This document shows positions 1 to 7,191 of a stretch of DNA of 14,620 nucleotides, piece by piece. Origin of the DNA: an uncultured Burkholderiales bacterium (lineage in GTDB: Bacteria; Pseudomonadota; Gammaproteobacteria; Burkholderiales; Burkholderiaceae_E). The DNA lies in contig CAIXXI010000211.1 in assembly GCA_903923345.1 (NCBI GenBank), forward strand, positions 1 through 14,620, written 5' to 3'. Position 1 is the first letter of the stretch. Each line of letters opens with the position of its first letter. A program made the position numbers and the translations under genes. Under the pieces are notes generated by a model that saw nothing but the letters and a program-made list of their open reading frames with translations, was not told the DNA's origin and did no database searches.

Positions 1-469
1 GCGCCAGGGCGAGTCGGGCCAGATGCAGGCGCTGGCGTTGCCCCTGCGACAGCCGCCGCGCTTCGATGTCGCGCTGGCGGGACAGACCCACCTCCGCCAG
101 CGCTTCGCTCAGGACCGATTGCGGTGCGCCGTCGATCAGGGTGTCGTCGAGTCGGGCGGACAAGGCGAGGTTTTCAATCGCACTGAGCTCACCTTTGCTG
201 GCGCTGGCATGGCCCTGGACGAGCGCAATGCGCTGCAGCGCTCCGGGCGAGAGCGGGGTGCCGCTGCGCGCCCCGCTGAGTTGTCCTGACTCAAGGGGGG
301 CGAGGCCGATCAGGGCGCGCAGCAGGCTGCTCTTGCCGCAGCCGTTGGGGCCGAGCAGCACCAGCAGCCCACCGGGCGCAATCCTGAAATGCAGTTTTTC
401 GAACAGGCGACGATCGCCTCGCGACAGCGCCAGGTCCTGGCCGACCAGTCCATCGAAATCGATTGCCAT
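1..469 (-). CDS. ccmA: Heme exporter ATP-binding protein CcmA (C-terminus cut by window edge)
   Basis: This is the ABC ATPase of the CcmABCDE heme-handling machinery in System I cytochrome c maturation. It acts on the cytoplasmic face and uses ATP to release holo-CcmE. The 156 visible residues start at the ATG at 469, which gives the usual short CcmA N-terminus. A GGAG lies at 473-476, only 3 nt from the start, so the ribosome site is cramped. Walker A is GPNGCGKS at residues 40-47. The stretch QGHASASKGELSAIENL (about 85-101) matches the GH…K..L.A.ENL region typical of CcmA, and the signature LSQGQRQR begins at about 140. Walker B and the C-terminus lie beyond position 1. The start is 26 nt after the ccmI stop, so the two genes are probably co-transcribed. 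Another small ABC ATPase is possible in principle, but the ccmI neighbour makes CcmA the best call. Confidence 0.9.
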   Translation of the reverse strand, partial: MAIDFDGLVGQDLALSRGDRRLFEKLHFRIAPGGLLVLLGPNGCGKSSLLRALIGLAPLESGQLSGARSGTPLSPGALQRIALVQGHASASKGELSAIENLALSARLDDTLIDGAPQSVLSEALAEVGLSRQRDIEARRLSQGQRQRLHLARLALA

Positions 470-495
470 CGACTCCGGGGGATTGGCCTGGCGGA

Positions 496-1779
496 TCACT
501 CAGCCACCGTGTCGATCCGCACGAGCACGCCGGTACTGCCGGGTGCCACCGTGCCGGAGCGGCCCTGCAGATCCCCGGGCTTGACGCTGGCGTCCGCACT
601 CTTCGAGACGCGTGCGATCACCGCCACCCGTGCGCCAGGCGGCAGGCTCGAAAGTCGGGCCATCGGACTCATCGCCTGTCGGTCATCGAGCTCGAAGGAC
701 AGTGGCAAGTCGGCGGCCTTCGTTCGAATGACGGCCAGGGGTGGACCGCTCGGGCGGCCTTGATCATCCAGACTGCGCGCGACGACGAACAAGGTGGCGC
801 CTGGATCCAGCCGCGATGACAGGGCCGGGTCGAGTTCGACGCGCCCGCGCAGCGACGAAACCGGCTGGCCGGGCGTGGGTTGCGGGGCAGCAGATGGGGC
901 GGCAGCCAGTGGCGTGCGGCCAGCCTCGATGTTGGCAAGGTAGCCCGAAATTTGAGCCGCTTGCGGTGAATCGGCGGGCAGCACTGCGAGCAATGCGCGC
1001 CAGTGCGCAATCGCACCTGCCGGGTTGCCCTGCGAGATCTCGTAGGCGCCCGCCAGAGCCAGTGCCTTGGGCAGTTTCGGGTCGCTTGTCAGCGCCTCCC
1101 GGATTAATTGGATCGGCCGACCGGTCAGGACCGATCCTTGTCCTTGCGCGATGGCATCGGCCAGATCGACCCGGGTCTGGGCGTCACCGGGCGCAAGGGC
1201 CAGGGCCCGCTCGAATGCGGCCTGGGCTTCCTGGACTCGGCCCAGCGCCATCTCGCTTCGCCCCAGAAGCTGCCAGCCCTCCACCTGCTCGGGGGAGCGC
1301 TTGAGGCGTTCGCGCAGCGTGGCGACCAGTTCTTCCAGGCTGGCCGGCTCGCGCTCGGATCTGACGATCGGGTCGACGGCTTCCGGTGTGCCGCTGATCC
1401 AGTACAACACGGCAGGCGGCAGGATGAGCGTGGCGGCGACAAACGCGGCAAGCCAGGGGTTGCGGCGCGCGGCCTGGGCATCTGGTCCTGAGGCAGGGCG
1501 CTTCGTGGCCGTGGGCGCATTCAGCGGCCTGGGCCGGTCCTGCTCGGTTTGCGCAGCGAATTCGGCCAGTGCTGCGCGTCTCTCAGGTGAATCGGTTGGC
1601 AGATCAGCCAGCGCCAATTCCAGCTCGCGTCGGCGCTCGCGCAGCACCGACAGCGCGATGGCGTCAGCGTCGCCCTCGCGGCCTGCGCTGGTGCGCCGCC
1701 AAAGCGGTCGCATCACGTAGGTGAACACGCAGGCTGCCAGCAGGAGCAGCAGGCCGTACAGCGGAATCAGAAGGTTCAC
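496..1779 (-). CDS. ccmI: Cytochrome c-type biogenesis protein CcmI (CycH/NrfG-like, TPR)
   Basis: CcmI is the apocytochrome c chaperone of System I. Its periplasmic TPR domain binds the apocytochrome C-terminus and passes it to CcmF/CcmH for heme attachment. The 427-residue protein has the family layout. A membrane helix lies at about 3-22. A cytoplasmic helical loop follows, with the typical LRERRRELE stretch near 46-54. A second membrane helix is at about 109-129. TPR repeats cover about 145-285, including GWQLLGRSEMALGRVQEAQ. A Pro/Ala linker near 290-305 leads to a C-terminal periplasmic domain (about 308-427). The start is a GTG at 1779; no ATG lies before the first helix, and the Shine-Dalgarno is poor. 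The gene follows an aldo/keto reductase gene by 69 nt and precedes ccmA. No ccmH, ccmG or ccmF lies upstream, so ccmI is not at its usual place at the end of a ccm operon. Confidence 0.92.
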   Translation of the reverse strand: MNLLIPLYGLLLLLAACVFTYVMRPLWRRTSAGREGDADAIALSVLRERRRELELALADLPTDSPERRAALAEFAAQTEQDRPRPLNAPTATKRPASGPDAQAARRNPWLAAFVAATLILPPAVLYWISGTPEAVDPIVRSEREPASLEELVATLRERLKRSPEQVEGWQLLGRSEMALGRVQEAQAAFERALALAPGDAQTRVDLADAIAQGQGSVLTGRPIQLIREALTSDPKLPKALALAGAYEISQGNPAGAIAHWRALLAVLPADSPQAAQISGYLANIEAGRTPLAAAPSAAPQPTPGQPVSSLRGRVELDPALSSRLDPGATLFVVARSLDDQGRPSGPPLAVIRTKAADLPLSFELDDRQAMSPMARLSSLPPGARVAVIARVSKSADASVKPGDLQGRSGTVAPGSTGVLVRIDTVAE

Positions 1780-1805
1780 GGTGCGATGGGCTCAGAGATG
1801 CCTCA

Positions 1806-1839
1806 CAAGGCGCGGATTCTCCCACGCCTTGCCGAAGGC
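1806..1839 (-). terminator. Alternative hairpins between the aldo/keto reductase gene and ccmI
   Basis: The 69-nt gap contains three mutually complementary arms. CAAGGCG (1806-1812) is the inverted complement of CGCCTTG (1825-1831), with a 12-nt loop. GCCTT (1826-1830) also pairs with AAGGC (1835-1839) across a 4-nt loop. The two hairpins share the middle arm, so only one can form at a time. On the minus-strand transcript the small hairpin lies just after the reductase stop codon. There is no U-tract after either stem, so a standard intrinsic terminator is not supported. It could be a weak terminator, an mRNA 3'-end stabiliser, or chance in GC-rich sequence. Confidence 0.3.
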
Positions 1840-1848
1840 CCCACACTT

Positions 1849-2859
1849 TCAGGAGTGCAGTGTCACCCGGCCTTCGATCGGGTACGCCGGGTCGTTGTAG
1901 CCGGGCGTGGAAGGATGCCCGGTACTGACCATCGAATCGATGAGCGCTTCGTCCTGTGCGTCGAAGGGCTTGTCGAGTGCGCCCAGATACTCGGTCATCT
2001 GCCCGAGCGTGCGAGGCCCGACGATGGTCGAGCTCACCAGTCGGTTGTTCAGCACCCATTTCACCGCAAACTGTGGCGCGGTCATGCCGCGCGAGACGGC
2101 GTGATCGGCCACCCGTTGCGCCAGCACAAGCGATTCCTCCCGCCACTCGGTCTGCATCATGCGGCGATCCTTGCGGGCTGCACGCGAGTCGTCGGGTGGG
2201 GTCTGGCCGGGTGTGTACTTGCCGGCCAGCACGCCCCGCGCGACCGGTGAATAAGAGGCCACGCCGATGCCGTAGTGCGCACAGGCCGGCAGCAGCTCAA
2301 CCTCCGGCATGCGATTGAAGGCGTTGTAGTAGGGCTGAAGCGCGGCCGGCGGCGCGATGCCAGCCTCCCTGCACAAGTGGACGATTTCGGCCAGTCGCCA
2401 GGCACGGTGGTTGGAGACCCCCAGATGGCGCACCTTTCCGGCCTTCACGATGTCGGCGATCGCACCGATCGTCTCGGCCAGCGGCGTGTCGTGGTCTTCC
2501 TTGTGGAGGTACCAGATGTCGATGTGATCCATCCCCATGCGATCGAGCGATTCATCGATCGCCTGGAACAGCCAGCGCCGCGACAAGCCCTTTCGGTTCG
2601 GATCGCTGCCCATCGCGTTGGCGACCTTGGTGGCGACGACCCAGTGGTTGCGGTCAGCGGCGATGGCGCGGCCGGTGATCCGCTCCGACTCGCCCTTTGC
2701 ATAGACGTCCGCCGTGTCGATGAAGTTGATGCCGGCATCGCGGCTGGCGGCGACGATCTCGATCGACTCCGCCTCGCTGGTCCGATCGCCGAACATCATC
2801 GTTCCCAGACACAGGGCCGAGACCCGAATGCCGGTGCGCCCGAGTATTCTGAATTCCAC
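1849..2859 (-). CDS. Aldo/keto reductase
   Basis: This is a soluble NADPH-dependent oxidoreductase of the aldo/keto reductase superfamily that reduces carbonyl groups on a (beta/alpha)8 barrel. The 336 residues are full length for the family. The N-terminal strand EFRILGRTGIRVSALCLG is characteristic. The catalytic tetrad is visible as D48 and Y53 (in FIDTADVY), K78 (in VATKV) and H119 (in WYLHKEDH). The later motif HLGVSNH and the cofactor-side TIVGPRTLGQ are also present. The start is a GTG at 2859, 15 nt after the stop of the old yellow enzyme gene, so the two are almost certainly co-transcribed. The protein resembles the YajO/Tas-type (AKR11/12-like) reductases; the physiological substrate cannot be read from the sequence. 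Confidence 0.93.
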   Translation of the reverse strand: MEFRILGRTGIRVSALCLGTMMFGDRTSEAESIEIVAASRDAGINFIDTADVYAKGESERITGRAIAADRNHWVVATKVANAMGSDPNRKGLSRRWLFQAIDESLDRMGMDHIDIWYLHKEDHDTPLAETIGAIADIVKAGKVRHLGVSNHRAWRLAEIVHLCREAGIAPPAALQPYYNAFNRMPEVELLPACAHYGIGVASYSPVARGVLAGKYTPGQTPPDDSRAARKDRRMMQTEWREESLVLAQRVADHAVSRGMTAPQFAVKWVLNNRLVSSTIVGPRTLGQMTEYLGALDKPFDAQDEALIDSMVSTGHPSTPGYNDPAYPIEGRVTLHS

Positions 2860-2874
2860 AGTGACCCCGCCTGA

Positions 2875-4023
2875 TCAGGTGTTGCCGGGCCACGGTGCCG
2901 GCGGGATGCCGGCCCGTCGGGCCAGCCACCAGCCATGCTGAACCGGCCACTTGTTGAATTCCGCATCGACGCCCAGGGCGAGGGCCGCGTTCAGCGGCCA
3001 GTTCGGATCCTGCAGGGCCTGGCGTCCGATGGCGATGATGTCGGCCTTGCCGTCGTTGAGGATCGATTCCGCATGAGCCGGATCGGTGATCAGGCCGACG
3101 GCGATCGTCGGGATGCCCACCTCGCGACGGATCGCGTCGGCAAACGGCACCTGGTAGCCCGGGCCACGGGGAATGGCCACACGCGCTGCAGTGGCCGGGC
3201 CGGTGATGCCGCCGGAAGAGCAGTCGATGATGTCGACGCCGATCGCCTTGAGCTCGCGCGAAAAGGCGATGCTGTCGTCCAGTGTCCAGCCGCCTTCCAG
3301 CCCGTCGACCGACGACAGGCGCACTGACATGGGAATGTCCTGCCCGAGCGCCTCGCGCACGGCAGCGGCTGCCCGCAGGGGGAATCGCATCCGGTTTTCG
3401 CGGCTTCCGCCGTAGGCATCGGTGCGCTGGTTGGCAATCGGCGACAGGAAGCTGTTGAGCAGGTAGCCGTGCGCCATGTGCAGTTCGACGAACTTGAAGC
3501 CGGCCTGAACCGCCCGGCGGGCGCCCTGGCGGAAGGACTCGACGAAAGTGTCGATGTCGGCTTCGGTCGCTTCGCGAGGCGGTACCCAGCGATCATCCAC
3601 CGGGATCGACGATGCGCCGACCCCGACCCAGGACAATTCGCCGCGCTCACGCGCATCACGCGGGCCCAGCGGACCGTTGCCCTCCCAGGGGCGCTGCGCG
3701 GACACCTTGCGTCCGGCGTGTCCGATCTGAATGGCGGGAACCGAGCCCGCGGTTTCGATCAGGGTGGCCAGTGCCCGCAGGCCCGGAATGTGTGCGTCGT
3801 CCCAGATGCCGAGGTCGCCGTAGGTGCCGCGACCGCGTTTCTCGACCACGCTCACTTCGACCATCACACAGCCTGCACCGCCATAGGACACCTTCGAGAT
3901 GTAGCCGGTGTGCCAGTCGGTGGCGAATCCTTCGTTGGCCGCGTACTGGCACATCGGCGAAATCAGGATGCGGTTGGGCATGCGCATGCCGCGCAGCTCA
4001 TAAGGCGTGAACAGGGTGGCCAT
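2875..4023 (-). CDS. NADH:flavin oxidoreductase / old yellow enzyme, YqjM-XenA type
   Basis: This is an FMN-dependent ene-reductase that reduces activated C=C bonds of enals, enones, maleimides or nitro compounds with NAD(P)H. It is a soluble TIM barrel of 382 residues. The N-terminus carries PNRILISPMCQY, the signature of the thermophilic-like (YqjM/XenA) class, with the redox-tuning Cys at 25 and Tyr at 27. GHAGRK near 101-106 contributes to FMN binding. The substrate-anchoring His pair is H182 and H185 in ELHMAHGYLLNSFLSP. NQRTDAYGGSRENR follows, as in the family. The ATG at 4023 has GGAG at 4034-4037, 10 nt upstream. It is the first gene of a likely operon with the aldo/keto reductase. 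Substrate is unknown; roles in electrophile or xenobiotic detoxification are common for this class but are inferred here. Confidence 0.94.
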   Translation of the reverse strand: MATLFTPYELRGMRMPNRILISPMCQYAANEGFATDWHTGYISKVSYGGAGCVMVEVSVVEKRGRGTYGDLGIWDDAHIPGLRALATLIETAGSVPAIQIGHAGRKVSAQRPWEGNGPLGPRDARERGELSWVGVGASSIPVDDRWVPPREATEADIDTFVESFRQGARRAVQAGFKFVELHMAHGYLLNSFLSPIANQRTDAYGGSRENRMRFPLRAAAAVREALGQDIPMSVRLSSVDGLEGGWTLDDSIAFSRELKAIGVDIIDCSSGGITGPATAARVAIPRGPGYQVPFADAIRREVGIPTIAVGLITDPAHAESILNDGKADIIAIGRQALQDPNWPLNAALALGVDAEFNKWPVQHGWWLARRAGIPPAPWPGNT

Positions 4024-4134
4024 GGGGCGGTGTCTCCGGATGGGCTGCGCTGGGATGCGCGGCGGTTTCCGGCGATGTTAATTCAATCGGGCACAGCCGG
4101 CATGCGGGCGTTTCGTTCGATGGCGTCTGGCCGC
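4024..4134 (-). promoter_or_regulatory. Probable promoter region of the old yellow enzyme–aldo/keto reductase operon
   Basis: This 111-nt gap is the largest non-coding stretch on the minus strand and separates the glucokinase stop from the old yellow enzyme start. It has one AT-rich island in otherwise GC-rich DNA, GATGTTAATTCAATC at 4074-4088. That sits about 50 nt upstream of the ATG and could hold a -10 element. I cannot match a convincing -35/-10 pair, and I see no clear terminator for the upstream glucokinase gene. The call rests on position and composition only. Confidence 0.3.
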
Positions 4135-5145
4135 TCAAGCACAGTAAGCCATGGCGGCGCCCTTGAGCGCGGCAAAGTCGGCCACGATTCGATCCAGCGG
4201 GATGGCCTCCAGAAGGGGCCTGAACCGTCCCTTGGCCTCGAAGCGGGCGCGCAGGGCGTCCAGGGGCATCACGGCAGCGATCTCGGTGAGCACCCCGCCC
4301 GCCAGCATGACGCCGCCTGTCGAGCCGTACAGGAGTGCGAGGTCACCGGCAAAGGTGCCGAGCAGCTCGATGAATGTGCGAACCGATTCGAGGGCTATCG
4401 GGTCGCCCTGCGCGCAGGCCTGCACGACGCCGGCTGGGGTGGTGGGATGCCATGGACTGCCCCGGAACTGAGCGCAGGCTTCGTGGATCAGGACCAGACC
4501 CGGCCCGCTGAGCACCCGCTCCCATGAGACTCGACCCAATCGACTGCTCGCCAGGTCACCGATGGCCTGCTCGAATCGGGTCTGCGGCGCGAAGCCGGCA
4601 TGGCCGCCTTCGGTGGCCAGCGCATGCCATGCATCGCCCATGCGCAGGGTGGCCGCCACACCCAGGCCAGTGCCCGGCCCGAGCACGACGCGGTGCCCGC
4701 TCGGGTCACCTTTCGGGCTGCCTTGTCCGGCCAGTGCGCGGGCACCGCCCGGTATCTCGACCCGGTCGGCCGCGTCCAGTGCAGGCAGTGACCAGGCCAG
4801 CACCTCGAAATCATTGAGCAGGCAGATGCGGCTGCGACGCAGTCCAAGGGCATCTGCCAGAGGCGCCGGGTCAATGCCCCAGCGCGCATTGGTCATCTCG
4901 ATGCGGCCATCGTGCTTGCGACCGGCTGCAGCGATTGATGCGCCCTCCAGATGAAGGCCGCGGGCAGCATCGCTCAGATAATGCTGGCAGGCCTGCGCGA
5001 GGCTTTGATGGCGATCGCGTTCAAGACGCACCGGTGTGTTCAGCACGGCGCCTGCCCGCGCCAGGGCGCATCGAAGATAGGTTCCGCCCACATCGGCGAC
5101 CAGAATCAGGTGGTCGCTGCGCAGTTCTCGGGCGTCGCTGTTCAT
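4135..5145 (-). CDS. glk: Glucokinase (Glk family)
   Basis: This is a cytoplasmic ATP-dependent glucokinase that converts glucose to glucose-6-phosphate. It belongs to the bacterial Glk family (COG0837/PF02685), not the ROK family: the ROK cysteine-rich zinc motif is absent. The 336 residues are near the usual 320. Visible motifs are the phosphate-1 loop ADVGGT (17-22), LLNDFEVLAW with the catalytic Asp at 112, the adenosine/phosphate-2 loop GPGTGLGVA (156-164), ATEGGHAGFAP with sugar-binding E179 and H182, and ERVLSGPGL (209-217). One departure is AAAGRKHDGRIEMTN (72-86), where most relatives have AGP followed by the TN motif; here Pro is replaced by Arg. The ATG at 5145 lies 24 nt after the tctA stop, with a short AGGA in front, so it is probably read through from the transporter genes. 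True specificity for glucose is inferred. Confidence 0.9.
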   Translation of the reverse strand: MNSDARELRSDHLILVADVGGTYLRCALARAGAVLNTPVRLERDRHQSLAQACQHYLSDAARGLHLEGASIAAAGRKHDGRIEMTNARWGIDPAPLADALGLRRSRICLLNDFEVLAWSLPALDAADRVEIPGGARALAGQGSPKGDPSGHRVVLGPGTGLGVAATLRMGDAWHALATEGGHAGFAPQTRFEQAIGDLASSRLGRVSWERVLSGPGLVLIHEACAQFRGSPWHPTTPAGVVQACAQGDPIALESVRTFIELLGTFAGDLALLYGSTGGVMLAGGVLTEIAAVMPLDALRARFEAKGRFRPLLEAIPLDRIVADFAALKGAAMAYCA

Positions 5146-5169
5146 GGTCCTGGCAGCGGCGAAACCGGG

Positions 5170-6672
5170 TCAGGTGTGCAGCGCGGGCGCACGCCGAGCC
5201 AGCACCCGGGGCAACACCAGCACCGCAACGATGATGCACAGAATGGCGAGCGACAAGGGGCGGGTCAGGAACACCGACCAGTCGCCCTGAGCGATCGACA
5301 GTGCGTTTCGCAGCTGCTTTTCCGCCATCGGTCCGAGGATCATGCCGACGATCACCGGCGCGACCGGGAATCCGAAGCGACGCATCGCCAGTCCCATCAG
5401 TCCGATGAGCAGCAGCAGCAGCAGGTCGAACCAGGACTGACGCAGGCTGTAGGCACCCAGTGTCGAGAAGATCAGGATGCCCCCATAAAGCAGCGGCGTC
5501 GGTATCCGCAGCACCCGTACCCAGATGCCGATCAGCGGCAGGTTGAGCACCAGCAGCATCACATTGCCGATGTAAAGCGATGCGATCAGCGTCCAGACCA
5601 GCGGGCCGGAGGTCTGCAGCAGGGCTGGACCGGGTTGCAGGTTGTAGTTCTGAAACGCGGCCAGCAGGATCGCAGTGGTCGCGGAAGTCGGAATGCCGAG
5701 CGTCAGCAGCGGTGCGAGGGCCGCGGTGACGGTGGCGTTATTGGCCGCTTCGGGACCGGCCACGCCTTCGATCGCGCCCGGCCCGCCATTGGGCGAGAAA
5801 TCCTGCGGGGTCTTCGAGAGCTTCTTTTCGGTGGCATACGACAGGAACGTCGGGATCTCGGCGCCGCCCGCCGGGATCAAACCGAACGGAAACCCGATGA
5901 AGGTGCCGCGCAGCCAGGCCGGTATCGAGCGGCGCCAGTCGGAGCGGTTCATGCGGGTCGAACTCATGCGGTTCATCGTGGTCTCGCCTTGCCGGTACAG
6001 CACACCGTAGAGCGCTTCACCGACTGCGAAAAGCCCGACCGCAACCACCACCACATCGATGCCATCGAACAGTTCCGGGATGCCGCCTGTGTAGCGAACC
6101 ACGCCGGACACCGCGTCGATGCCAATCAACCCCAGGCCCAGACCGATGAACAGGCTGGTCATGCCCTTCAGAACCGAGGCACCGATCACCGCCGACACGG
6201 TTGTGAAGGCCAGCGCCATGATCATGAAGTACTCGGCCGGGCCGAACTGCAGGGCGAAGTTCGCCATCAGCGGTGCAAACAAGGTGAGCAGCACGGTGGC
6301 GATCGTGCCGGCCACGAAGGATCCGATGGCGGCCGTGGCCAGGGCCGGCCCCGCGCGGCCGTTGCGGGCCATGGTGTTGCCTTCCATCGCAGTCACCATC
6401 GTGGCCGATTCGCCCGGGGTGTTCATCAGGATCGAGGTGGTCGAGCCGCCGAACATCGCGCCGTAGTAGACGCCGGCAAACAGGATCAGTGCGGCCGACG
6501 GATCGACCTTTGCCGTCAGCGGCAGCAGCATCGCGACGGTCAGGGCCGGGCCGATACCCGGGAGCACGCCAATTGCAGTCCCGATGAAACACCCCGCCAG
6601 CGCCCAGGCCAGATTGACCGGTGTGATCGCTGCGGCGAAGCCGCCCATGAGTGCGCTCAGTGTTTCGAACAT
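5170..6672 (-). CDS. tctA: Tripartite tricarboxylate transporter large permease TctA
   Basis: This is the large membrane subunit of a TTT-family secondary transporter, which imports a carboxylate delivered by the TctC binding protein. The 500 residues match the usual TctA length and contain about a dozen hydrophobic segments. Family motifs are IGVLPGIGPALTVAMLLPLT (34-53) and YYGAMFGGSTTSILMNTPGE (69-88). In the second half are IPAGGAEIPTFLSYATEKKL and a repeat-like LTLGIPTSATTAILLAAF, consistent with the internal duplication of the fold. The C-terminal GDWSVFLTRP region is also typical. The ATG at 6672 is 3 nt after the tctB stop, which suggests translational coupling. The transported ligand (citrate, tricarballylate, another dicarboxylate or an aromatic acid) cannot be read from the permease. 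Confidence 0.96.
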   Translation of the reverse strand: MFETLSALMGGFAAAITPVNLAWALAGCFIGTAIGVLPGIGPALTVAMLLPLTAKVDPSAALILFAGVYYGAMFGGSTTSILMNTPGESATMVTAMEGNTMARNGRAGPALATAAIGSFVAGTIATVLLTLFAPLMANFALQFGPAEYFMIMALAFTTVSAVIGASVLKGMTSLFIGLGLGLIGIDAVSGVVRYTGGIPELFDGIDVVVVAVGLFAVGEALYGVLYRQGETTMNRMSSTRMNRSDWRRSIPAWLRGTFIGFPFGLIPAGGAEIPTFLSYATEKKLSKTPQDFSPNGGPGAIEGVAGPEAANNATVTAALAPLLTLGIPTSATTAILLAAFQNYNLQPGPALLQTSGPLVWTLIASLYIGNVMLLVLNLPLIGIWVRVLRIPTPLLYGGILIFSTLGAYSLRQSWFDLLLLLLIGLMGLAMRRFGFPVAPVIVGMILGPMAEKQLRNALSIAQGDWSVFLTRPLSLAILCIIVAVLVLPRVLARRAPALHT

Positions 6673-6675
6673 CGC

Positions 6676-7155
6676 TCAGACACCGGCCAGCGGGAACAGG
6701 GGCAGTCCGATGCCCAGCACGCGGGAAAACAGCGCCCAGATCGGTACCGTGATGGCGATCGCGATGAGCGCATCGCGCAGCAGGCGGCGGCTGCCATAAC
6801 CACGCGCAACACACACCATCAGCAGGGTGCTGGCTGCGATGAAGCCGATCGATCCGATCAGCAGGCCATGCAGGACCAGTCCGCCGATCAGCCATAAGAG
6901 GTCACGCCCGGCACGCGGCGAAAGGGACGAAGCCTGCCCGTCCGAATCGGTGTGTTCATCCGCGGTGAATCGGCCCCGCAGTCCACTGACCAGCAGGAGC
7001 GCACCGCACACCGCAAGGCCTGCGGCCACTCCTGAAGGCAGAAATCGCGGCGACAGCCCCGAATAACCGCCGCCGCCTTCGATGTCGCCCAGTCCCAGGG
7101 CAAAGACTGCAGACACCAGCAGCACCGCGATACCGACGGGAATGCCTGCGTTCAT
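6676..7155 (-). CDS. tctB: Tripartite tricarboxylate transporter small subunit TctB
   Basis: This is the small, poorly conserved membrane subunit of the TTT transporter. The 159 residues fit the family and predict four hydrophobic segments: about 4-22, 41-61, 87-112 and 121-145. A polar cytoplasmic-type loop (about 62-84, with DEHTDSDGQ) separates the first pair from the second. The loop GYSGLSPRFLPSGVAAGL, with an aromatic/Pro region before the second helix, is typical of TctB. The start is an ATG at 7155 with a weak ribosome site, 36 nt after tctC. Identification rests on size, topology and the tctC-tctB-tctA order more than on strong motifs. Confidence 0.92.
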   Translation of the reverse strand: MNAGIPVGIAVLLVSAVFALGLGDIEGGGGYSGLSPRFLPSGVAAGLAVCGALLLVSGLRGRFTADEHTDSDGQASSLSPRAGRDLLWLIGGLVLHGLLIGSIGFIAASTLLMVCVARGYGSRRLLRDALIAIAITVPIWALFSRVLGIGLPLFPLAGV

Positions 7156-7191
7156 GTCAATTGCCGGACGCAGCGGTCGGGGTGAGGCGAC

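Noticed and set aside
66..584. Open plus-strand frame of 172 codons near the left edge
   Set aside because: It is antisense to ccmA, where Walker A and the ABC signature are read on the minus strand.
3469..4527. Open plus-strand frame of 352 codons
   Set aside because: It runs antisense through the old yellow enzyme start and into glucokinase; no domain or ribosome site supports it.
4951..6897. Open plus-strand frame of 648 codons
   Set aside because: It lies antisense to tctA and neighbouring genes, is rich in Gln, Arg, His and Gly as shadow frames in GC-rich DNA are, and shows no domain.
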